DNA of 53,219 nt from JBEOJY01 sp040275305 (GTDB lineage: Bacteria > Pseudomonadota > Alphaproteobacteria > UBA9219): positions 1-53,219 of the forward strand of contig JBEOJY010000052.1 in the NCBI GenBank assembly GCA_040275305.1, in the 5' to 3' direction. The position numbers were made by a program, and so were the translations under genes. Below the pieces are notes generated by a model, which searched no databases, was not told where the DNA came from, and was given only the letters and a program-made list of their open reading frames with translations. This document shows positions 1-6,239 of this stretch, in pieces. Position 1 is the stretch's first letter. Every line of letters begins with the position of its first letter.

Positions 1-57
1 CTGCGCAACTATGGCGGACAGGTCGTCGCCTGAAGAAGGCTCCTCGCAATGACGCTT
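1..57. repeat. Dispersed repeat core (CGTCATTGCGAGGAGC type), cut by window edge
   Basis: The sequence from the window edge to about 57 matches the core also seen near 23040, 30830 and 44550: GCAACTATGGCGGACAGGTC followed by GCTCCTCGCAATGACGC. It lies inside the 3' end of ccmD and supplies its last visible codons. Confidence 0.75.
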
Positions 58-207
58 TTGGATATTTTTTATGCTTGAAAGGGCTTGTTCGCTTTTGCGG
101 CGGGCCAGCCATGTGAGCGCGGCGAGGCATCCTAGCGCGAGGAAGGCCAGTCCATAGGAAGCCAGCACATATCCGGCGTGAGGATGGGAGATCCAGTCGG
201 GCAGCAT
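1..207 (-). CDS. ccmD: Heme exporter protein D (CcmD), partial, runs off the left edge
   Basis: CcmD is a tiny inner-membrane protein that helps release heme-loaded CcmE from the CcmABC transporter during cytochrome c maturation. The readable part is 69 codons with no stop before the window edge. It begins MLPDWISHPHAGYVLASYGL, followed by one hydrophobic helix (about residues 13-34) and a basic patch (ARRK). This short W-x-H-x-GYV-x-SYGLA layout with a positive C-side is what CcmD looks like in alphaproteobacteria. The start is 4 bp after the lolD stop, so it should be co-transcribed with lolC-lolD. Oddity: after about residue 50 the frame enters a dispersed repeat and reads RHCEEPSSGDD, so the native C-terminus seems to have been replaced by repeat sequence. 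The family call rests on size, topology and sequence pattern only. Confidence 0.6.
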   Translation of the reverse strand, partial: MLPDWISHPHAGYVLASYGLAFLALGCLAALTWLARRKSEQALSSIKNIQKRHCEEPSSGDDLSAIVAQ

Positions 208-211
208 GGTT

Positions 212-898
212 CTAGTCGTGCTCTTCTATGATGTGCCCATCGCGCAGCGTTACTGTGCGGCTCATGCGGCGGGCGAGTTCGTGATTGTGCGTGGCCATCA
301 GGAGCGCGAGGCGGTTTTCCTGTGTGAGTTTGCGCAACAGGGCGAAAATATGCTCTGCCGTGGAGGGGTCGAGGTTCCCGGTCGGCTCGTCGGCGATGAG
401 AACGCGGGGATTATTGGCGAGCGCACGGGCGAGCGCGACGCGCTGTTGCTCGCCGCCTGAGAGCTGCGCCGGGCGGTGGCTGGCGCGGGCGGTCAGCTCG
501 ATCTGTTCCAGAAGCTCTGCCGCGCGGCGTTTGGCTTGTTCGCGTGGGACGTTCGCGATCATCTGCGGGATCATGATGTTTTCGAGCGCCGAAAATTCCG
601 GCAGCAGGTGGTGGTATTGATAGACGAAGCCGATGGCCTGACGGCGCAGGGCGGTGCGACCTAGGTCGTTGAGGCGCGAAGCGTCTTGTCCGGCGATCAA
701 GATGGTTCCGGCGTCGGGGCGTTCCAATAGGCCCGCGATGTGCAGGAATGTCGATTTACCGGAGCCGGAGGGGCCTATTAGCGCGACGGTTTCGCCCGCA
801 TGGACGGCGAGGTCGCAGCCGCGCAGGACGTGCAGAGGCTCGCCCGCTTGGCGGAAGCTGTGTTCAATGGCGTGAAGGTCGAGGACGGTTTCACTCAT
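212..898 (-). CDS. lolD: Lipoprotein-releasing system ATP-binding protein LolD
   Basis: LolD is the cytoplasmic ATPase of the ABC machine that extracts outer-membrane lipoproteins from the inner membrane and hands them to LolA. The 228-residue protein has Walker A GPSGSGKST (42-50), a Q-loop in FVYQYHHLLPEFSALEN (91-107), signature LSGGEQQR (146-153), Walker B VLIADEP (166-172) and the H-loop ATHNHE (202-207). The HHLLPEF-x-ALEN stretch after the Q-loop is typical of LolD and separates it from other MacB/FtsE-type ATPases. Its start overlaps the 3' end of lolC by 8 bp, which indicates translational coupling. Confidence 0.95.
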   Translation of the reverse strand: MSETVLDLHAIEHSFRQAGEPLHVLRGCDLAVHAGETVALIGPSGSGKSTFLHIAGLLERPDAGTILIAGQDASRLNDLGRTALRRQAIGFVYQYHHLLPEFSALENIMIPQMIANVPREQAKRRAAELLEQIELTARASHRPAQLSGGEQQRVALARALANNPRVLIADEPTGNLDPSTAEHIFALLRKLTQENRLALLMATHNHELARRMSRTVTLRDGHIIEEHD

Positions 899-2147
899 AG
901 CGCAGCGCCTCCACGGGATCGAGACGCGCGGCGCGCCATGAGGGGTAGATCGTCGCGAGCAGCGAGAGGCCCAGCGACATCAAGACGATGCGCACGACGT
1001 CGGCGGGGTCGATCACGGACGGCATGCGCGTGAGGAAATAGATCTCAGGCGAGAAGGGGTCGGTTTGCGTGAGTTTTTGCACAATCTGGCGCAGCTCCTC
1101 AATATGGCCCGCGACGAATAGTCCGAGGAAAAATCCGGCGATGGTTCCGATGATGCCGATGCTCGCGCCGTTGAGGAAGAAGATGCGCATGACCATGCCG
1201 CGCGTCGCGCCCATGGTGCGCAGGATGGCAATGTCGCGGCCTTTGTCTTTTACCAGCATGATGAGGCTTGAAATAATATTGAAGGCGGCGATGAGGATCA
1301 GCATGGTCAGGATCAGAAACATGACGTTGCGTTCGACCTGAAGCGCGGTGACGAGGCTGCCGTTGTTTTGCTGCCAATCGACGAGGCGGTAGCCGGGTTG
1401 GCCGATGGCCTTGACGATATCGGCGCGAATGGGCTTCAGATTTTGCGGGTCGCGCACGAAGATTTCGAGGGCGGTGACGCCGTTTCCGGTCGCGAAGAAG
1501 GTTTGCGCGGCGGCGAGCGGCATGAAAACGAAGCTGTTGTCGAACTCGTACATGCCGACGTCGAAGATGGCGGCTATTCTGTAGCCGCGCAGGCGCGGGG
1601 CCGAGCCGAAGACCGTCGTTTTGCTGACAGGCGAGATGAGCGTCAACGTGTCGCCGATGCCGAGGTTCAGGCGCGTGGCCATGCGCGTGCCGATGGCGAT
1701 GCCGTCGTCGCGGAAGTCCTTCAACGCGCCTTCGACGATGTGCTGCGCGATGCCGGTGCGGTTCGCGAGCGAGTCGGAGGGAACGCCGCGCACGAAGATG
1801 CCGGAGGCCGCGCCGTTCTTGGTCACGAGCGCTTGCCCTTCAATGGTGGGCGCGGCGGCGAGAACGTCCTTCACGCTTTGAACGCGCTCCAATATGTCCT
1901 GATAATCCGTGATCGGCGCGCCTTGCGTCGAATAGACGTTCAGGTGGCCGTTGAGGCCCAGCACGCGCTGGAACAGTTCCTGCCGGAAGCCGTTCATGAC
2001 CGACATGACGACGATCAGCGTGGCGACGCCGAGCGCGATGCCGATCAGCGAAAACCATGTGATGACGGAGATGAAGCCCTCCTGCCGTTTCGAGCGGAGG
2101 TAGCGCATCGCCATCAGGCGTTCAAAGGGGGAGAAGATCATGGGCAT
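891..2147 (-). CDS. lolC: Lipoprotein-releasing permease, LolC/LolE family
   Basis: This is the membrane subunit that works with LolD to detach lipoproteins from the inner membrane. It has 418 residues from the chosen start. There is an N-terminal membrane helix (about 26-50), a large periplasmic domain, and three C-terminal helices in the FtsX/MacB-type permease domain, ending RLDPVEALRYE as these permeases commonly do. The ATG at 2147 was chosen because it lies 1 bp past the upstream fic stop and starts the conserved region (MPMIFSPFERL). An in-frame start at 2213 would overlap fic by 65 bp with unconserved sequence. Only one such permease is present here. Many alphaproteobacteria use a single LolC/E hybrid (sometimes called LolF), so the symbol is approximate. 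Confidence 0.93.
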   Translation of the reverse strand: MPMIFSPFERLMAMRYLRSKRQEGFISVITWFSLIGIALGVATLIVVMSVMNGFRQELFQRVLGLNGHLNVYSTQGAPITDYQDILERVQSVKDVLAAAPTIEGQALVTKNGAASGIFVRGVPSDSLANRTGIAQHIVEGALKDFRDDGIAIGTRMATRLNLGIGDTLTLISPVSKTTVFGSAPRLRGYRIAAIFDVGMYEFDNSFVFMPLAAAQTFFATGNGVTALEIFVRDPQNLKPIRADIVKAIGQPGYRLVDWQQNNGSLVTALQVERNVMFLILTMLILIAAFNIISSLIMLVKDKGRDIAILRTMGATRGMVMRIFFLNGASIGIIGTIAGFFLGLFVAGHIEELRQIVQKLTQTDPFSPEIYFLTRMPSVIDPADVVRIVLMSLGLSLLATIYPSWRAARLDPVEALRYE

Positions 2148-2148
2148 G

Positions 2149-3207
2149 TTACTTCTTTTCGTACCAAGTGGCGCGGCCTTTGCCATAGCGCTTAATTTTG
2201 CCTGATTCGACAAGTTCTCTTAAGCGTATCTTTAGCGTATTGCGGTTTGCGCCTGTTTCTTCGGCGAGTTGGGCGCTGCTCAGACGTTCGTGGCGTGTCA
2301 GCAGCTTGAGAACAAGGGAGGATAATTCAGGCAGGGCAGAGCCTTCGTCGGTCGATAACGATGAATCCTTACTCAACTTTGCCGCGAGATTGTTTTTTTG
2401 CTTTTTTAGACATCGCAGGAAGAAGCCTACCCATGGTTCCCAGTCCGGCGCAGCAGCGTTCAGGGTTGTTTGGGTGCGGCGCAAAGCTTTGTAATACAAA
2501 TCTTTGTTATCCTCGATGATTTTCTCAAGCGAAGCGTAGGGGACATAATCGTATCCCGCTCTTAACAGGAGCAGCGTCGTCAGGATGCGCGAGAGTCGCC
2601 CGTTGCCGTCCTGAAACGGGTGAATGGCCAAAAAGATGACGATAAACGCCGAGACCATGAGCAGAGGATGGATGCTGTTTTCCTTGATGGCTTTGGCGGC
2701 CCATGCGACAAGCTCTTCCATTTTGCGCGGGGTGTCGAACGGCGTGGCGGTATCGAAGATGATGCCGATCTCCTTGCCTTTCTTGTCGAAGGCAACCACG
2801 TTGTTGGGCAGTTTTTTGTAATCTCCGCGATGGCGCTCGTCTTTCGCGCTGTGGCGCAGCAGCGTTTTGTGGAGTTGCCTGATATGGTTTTCCGTAAGCT
2901 TCAAGTCGTTGTATGATTCGAAGATAAGATCCATAGCTTCGGCGTAACCTGCGACTTCCTGCTCGTCCCGCGTTTTGAACGAGGTCACGGCCAGATTGGA
3001 CAGCAACGTCTCGATCTGCTGGTCAGAAAGCTTGACTCCCTCGATCCGGGTCGATGAGCCAACGCTTTCTATAGTTGCGACTTTACGCAGTTTGTCGAGT
3101 CGCTCCGGCGACACATGGCGGTAGGCTTCCCACTGGCCCTTGAAAGCGTCTATTTCCGCAATGAGCTGCAAAAACTCTTGCGTGATCGTGATTTTCGGAT
3201 TTTCCAT
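2149..3207 (-). CDS. Fic-domain protein with N-terminal inhibitory motif and C-terminal winged helix
   Basis: Fic proteins usually transfer AMP from ATP onto a target hydroxyl. This 352-residue protein carries the complete catalytic motif HPFQDGNGRLSR (196-207). It also has the inhibitory-helix motif SSTRIEG (51-57), matching the (S/T)xxxE(G/N) rule for the N-terminal autoinhibited class. Residues about 295-350 look like a winged-helix DNA-binding domain (RLSSAQLAEETGANRNTLKI). This is the layout of free-standing regulatory Fic proteins rather than toxin-antitoxin pairs, and no antitoxin-like partner is adjacent. It sits between proS and lolC, which are usually close neighbours in this class, so it is likely an insertion. 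Three tandem 10-bp repeats lie just upstream of its start and could be its own operator. The target is unknown. Confidence 0.9.
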   Translation of the reverse strand: MENPKITITQEFLQLIAEIDAFKGQWEAYRHVSPERLDKLRKVATIESVGSSTRIEGVKLSDQQIETLLSNLAVTSFKTRDEQEVAGYAEAMDLIFESYNDLKLTENHIRQLHKTLLRHSAKDERHRGDYKKLPNNVVAFDKKGKEIGIIFDTATPFDTPRKMEELVAWAAKAIKENSIHPLLMVSAFIVIFLAIHPFQDGNGRLSRILTTLLLLRAGYDYVPYASLEKIIEDNKDLYYKALRRTQTTLNAAAPDWEPWVGFFLRCLKKQKNNLAAKLSKDSSLSTDEGSALPELSSLVLKLLTRHERLSSAQLAEETGANRNTLKIRLRELVESGKIKRYGKGRATWYEKK

Positions 3208-3547
3208 GGGGTGAGCCGTCTCTTGTAGATACCCGATTTTACCCGATTTTACCCGATTCTGGGGGAACTAGGAACTGTTTGGTTTTGTATCTGTGTTTTC
3301 GAACGGTGTGGTGTCAAAAAGTAAGAGCCGCTCTTGGAAACGCAAAGCCGCTTTCCGGTGTTCAAACAGTTGATCGGAACAAACGCAATCGCCACGAAAC
3401 TCGGATTGTCGGCGTGTTTGACGCCGACGAGGCTGTGCGTGGAAGCGAGTGAGAACCTTACGTCGCCGCCGTCGTTCAGGTCAAGCGAACCATTCAGGCG
3501 ACTGTTGGCGCGACGGGCCTGTGGCGGTCATCTAGCCAATCGTCATT
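3208..3547. other. Gap upstream of the Fic gene, with a start-less open frame on the minus strand
   Basis: Apart from the tandem repeats at 3231-3260, the minus strand is open from 3527 down to a TAA at 3249 (92 codons). It contains well-formed stretches such as GVKHADNPSFVAIAFVPIN but has no early ATG, GTG or TTG. It could be the tail of a decayed gene. I do not recognise it. Confidence 0.3.
3231..3260. repeat. Three tandem 10-bp repeats (ACCCGATTTT) upstream of the Fic gene
   Basis: Two exact copies of ACCCGATTTT and one ACCCGATTCT follow each other, 24-53 bp upstream of the fic start codon. The position and helical-turn spacing suit an iterated operator. Since the Fic protein has a winged helix, autoregulation is possible, but that is inference. 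Confidence 0.6.
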
Positions 3548-4123
3548 CTAACTTTCTAATCGTCCTATCGATTCGATGCCAACACGGTGGCTTAGGTTAT
3601 TCGCAGACACTGGTGAGGGAGTGCTAGGCAGTAGATCGGCGAAGAGAGCTTCTCTAGAGATCATGTATTTCTCTTGTAATTCTTGATTTGACTTTCTTTC
3701 TTTAACATCATGTGCACCAAAATCTATCACGGCATCAAATTCTTTATTTCCTCTAAGATCGAGGATAGTCTCTATAGTAGGGCGAATCCGGAAAAAAATA
3801 TTTAATAGCTGTATAAATTTGTTTCTATTTACTGCAAGATGCATGAGCATTGGCTGCCGGGCATGTCTGCAAATGAGCGCGGTAAATCTATTGGTTCCTG
3901 CCTCATTATCTAAAACAGCAAAACCCCTGTCCTGAGGAGTGCAGATAGTATTGTCCACAAACCCATACACATCCAATAATCCGAATTCACGCTCAGAAGG
4001 GCCCACAGCTACTTGCAATGGGTTGCTATCTTCTGTCTCGATTATTCTTCCAATGATTGGGAGGGGTTTATCATTATTTTCTTTTAATTCTGACAATATA
4101 GATTCAATATTTTCGCGCGACAT
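3548..4123 (-). CDS. Hypothetical protein, AT-rich accessory gene
   Basis: A 191-residue protein that I do not recognise. ATG 4123 is preferred over the GTG at 4132 because AAGG lies about 9 bp upstream of it. It is soluble-looking, with no signal peptide or membrane helix. The middle contains basic and hydrophobic segments (ALICRHARQPMLMHLAVNRNKF), followed by an acidic/amphipathic part (DFGAHDVKERKSNQELQEKY). Base composition of this gene and the 200 bp upstream is visibly more AT-rich than proS and lolC on either side, which suggests acquisition with the neighbouring fic gene. It could be a stress or defence accessory gene. No function is claimed. Confidence 0.6.
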   Translation of the reverse strand: MSRENIESILSELKENNDKPLPIIGRIIETEDSNPLQVAVGPSEREFGLLDVYGFVDNTICTPQDRGFAVLDNEAGTNRFTALICRHARQPMLMHLAVNRNKFIQLLNIFFRIRPTIETILDLRGNKEFDAVIDFGAHDVKERKSNQELQEKYMISREALFADLLPSTPSPVSANNLSHRVGIESIGRLES

Positions 4124-4342
4124 GTCGGGCACCTTGGGGTTAGTTTATTGAATTCTCCCGGACTGTGTTTAGCGGTGAGTATAGCCAGACATATCGAGAA
4201 TAATATTTCTGTGATTGCGAATACCACATATTGCATTATTTTCACAACGCCAGAATATTGTATTATTAACCAACAACATTGTTTTTGTTGTTAACATGTT
4301 GTCTTATGAGGCCTATTCGTTCTCTGTGTTTGCCAAGGAATC

Positions 4343-5893
4343 TCAATACGCCCGTGCGAAGATGACTTCCTCAGTGGCCGGAGCTCCGGTGAGGACGCAG
4401 GTGCCGGGTTTGCCGTCTTGATCGAGGGGGATGCAGCGGACGGTGACGCCGAGGGGTTCTAGGAGCGCGAGCGAGGCGGGGTCGCCGGACCATTTGGCGC
4501 GGACGAAGCCTTGGGTGCCGGAAAAGCTTTCTTCGCCGTCCTTGCCGAAATAGGCTTCGAAATCCGCGCGGGTTTTGATGTTCGTCGCGGTGCGGGCTTT
4601 TTGGAAGGCGAGCGCGTCGTCGAACATGGTTTTCTGGATGGTCGCGAGTTCTTCTGGGACGCTGGCCGTGAAGGCGGCGCGTTCGAGGAAGCGCTTGCCG
4701 TCTTTCATCCGGTCGCGGCGCATGACGCAGACTTTGTCGCCGTCCACGTCGCGCGGGCCGATTTCGAGCAGCAGGGGCGCGCCTTTTTTGATCCATTCCC
4801 ACTTCTTGTCCGCGCCGGCGATGTCGCGCGTATCGAACATGACGCGCAGAGGTTCGCCCGCGAAGCTTTGAGCTTGCAGTTCTTTCTTAAGCGTCTCGCA
4901 GTAAGTCAAGACCTTCTCGCGTTCGGCTCCGTCGCGCAGGATCGGGGCGATCACGACTTGCCATGGAGCGACGCGCGGCGGCATGCGCATGCCGTCGTCG
5001 TCACCGTGGGTCATGACGAGGCCGCCGAGCAAGCGGGTGGAAACGCCCCACGAGGTGGTATGGGCGTATTCGAGGACGCCTTCGCGATTTTGGAACTGGA
5101 TGCCGATGGATTTGGCGAAGTTCTGGCCGAGATAGTGCGAGGTTCCTGCTTGGAGGGCGCGCCCGTCCTGCATCATCGCTTCGATGCAATAGGTGTTGAC
5201 CGCGCCGGGGAAGCGTTCGTTGGCGGTCTTCTCGCCGCAGATGACGGGGATCGCCAGCACGTCTTCGACAAAGGCGCGGTAGGTTTCGAGCATTAGCTTG
5301 GTTTCGCGCATGGCGTCGTCGAAGCCGTCATGGGCGGTGTGGCCTTCCTGCCAGAGGAATTCGGCGGTGCGCAGAAGGATGCGCGGGCGCATTTCCCAGC
5401 GCACGACATTGGCCCACTGGTTCGTGAGCAAGGGCAGGTCGCGGTAGGATTTGATCCATTTCGACATGGCCTCGCCGATGACGGTTTCCGAGGTCGGGCG
5501 CACGACGAGCGGTTCTTCCAGCTCGCCGTCGGGAACTAACACGCCGTCCTTTTTGGTCAGGCGGTGATGGGTAACGATGGCCATTTCCTTGGCAAAGCCT
5601 TCGACATGGTCGGCTTCTTTCTGGAAATAGCTTAAGGGGATGAAGAGCGGGAAATAGCAGTTCTGGTGGCCCGTTTCCTTGAAGCGGCGGTCGAGATCGC
5701 GTTGCATCAGTTCCCACGCGCCGTAGCCCCACGGCTTGATGATCATGCAGCCGCGCACGCCGGACATTTCCGCCATGTCGGAGGCGCGGACGATTTGCTG
5801 ATACCATTGCGCATAATTCTCGGCGCGGGTTGGGCTGATCGCGGTCTTGGGCGCGGCGGGCTTTTTCTGGGAGGCGGCTTCGTTGGCTGACAT
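4343..5893 (-). CDS. proS: Prolyl-tRNA synthetase, archaeal/eukaryotic type
   Basis: Charges tRNA-Pro with proline. The 516 residues carry the class II core: motif 1 around VRGCMIIKPWGYGAWELM (46-63), RPTSETVIGE (132-141), motif 2 around VVRWEMRPRILLRTAEFLW (163-181) with QEGHTAH following, and motif 3 near GLVMTHGDDDGMRMPP. These signatures, the lack of an editing insertion between motifs 2 and 3, and a C-terminal extension ending in tyrosine (IFARAY) are those of the archaeal/eukaryotic-type enzyme (also found in Thermus and some other bacteria). They are not those of the bacterial-type ProRS usual in alphaproteobacteria. The C-terminal zinc-type domain keeps only two obvious cysteines (VRC, GTC), so metal binding may be lost. 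Its position next to lolC/lolD matches that of the ordinary proS in the class. A weak AGGA precedes the start. Confidence 0.95.
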   Translation of the reverse strand: MSANEAASQKKPAAPKTAISPTRAENYAQWYQQIVRASDMAEMSGVRGCMIIKPWGYGAWELMQRDLDRRFKETGHQNCYFPLFIPLSYFQKEADHVEGFAKEMAIVTHHRLTKKDGVLVPDGELEEPLVVRPTSETVIGEAMSKWIKSYRDLPLLTNQWANVVRWEMRPRILLRTAEFLWQEGHTAHDGFDDAMRETKLMLETYRAFVEDVLAIPVICGEKTANERFPGAVNTYCIEAMMQDGRALQAGTSHYLGQNFAKSIGIQFQNREGVLEYAHTTSWGVSTRLLGGLVMTHGDDDGMRMPPRVAPWQVVIAPILRDGAEREKVLTYCETLKKELQAQSFAGEPLRVMFDTRDIAGADKKWEWIKKGAPLLLEIGPRDVDGDKVCVMRRDRMKDGKRFLERAAFTASVPEELATIQKTMFDDALAFQKARTATNIKTRADFEAYFGKDGEESFSGTQGFVRAKWSGDPASLALLEPLGVTVRCIPLDQDGKPGTCVLTGAPATEEVIFARAY

Positions 5894-6239
5894 GTTCGGT
5901 CCTGAAGACTAGGGCTATAAAATCTATGTATACCTCTAACATTTCGAGAGTTGGCAAACATTGACGCAAGACAGGCTGAATTCCCTCCCCCTTGCGGAGA
6001 GGGTTAGGGTGGGGGACCAGAAGCCGGAGAACAGTTATCAGTCATCAGATATGGTGACGTGGTAAGGTTCTGATAACTGACTTCTGAAATCTGCTTTCTG
6101 AATCTCCCCCACCCTAACCCTCTCCGCAAGGGGGGAGGGAATCAAGTTGCGCCATTTTCACGTGCATTCCCAACTCTTGAACTGCAAGGAATATATTTCG
6201 CCAACCTATCATAGGCTTTTTGCGCTGCCAACGGCGCTT
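5894..6239. other. Intergenic region holding a palindromic repeat element
   Basis: No gene is visible. Most of the space is a 166-bp imperfect palindrome described separately. The first 80 bp should contain the proS promoter. Confidence 0.6.
5978..6143. repeat. Long palindromic repeat element (CCCTCTCCGCAAGGGGGAGGG arms)
   Basis: Arms 5978-6016 and 6105-6143 are reverse complements with a single extra G in the right arm (left arm starts GAATTCCCTCCCCCTTGCGG). Inside, CAGTTATCAG near 6030 pairs with CTGATAACTG near 6070, so the whole unit can fold on itself. The arm sequence resembles the interspersed CCGCAAGGGGGAGGG repeats widespread in Proteobacteria. It lies between proS and the proline-rich gene. 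No transposase is present. Confidence 0.85.

Noticed and set aside
1368..2195. 275-codon open frame antisense to lolC
   Set aside because: A shadow of GC-rich coding sequence. Composition is Arg/Asp/Gly/Ala noise, and lolC on the other strand is certain. Similar long antisense frames over proS, murC, topA and recA were dropped for the same reason.
3334..3627. 97-codon open frame on the plus strand
   Set aside because: It overlaps the 3' end of the unknown gene on the other strand, shows no ribosome site and no coherent protein pattern.
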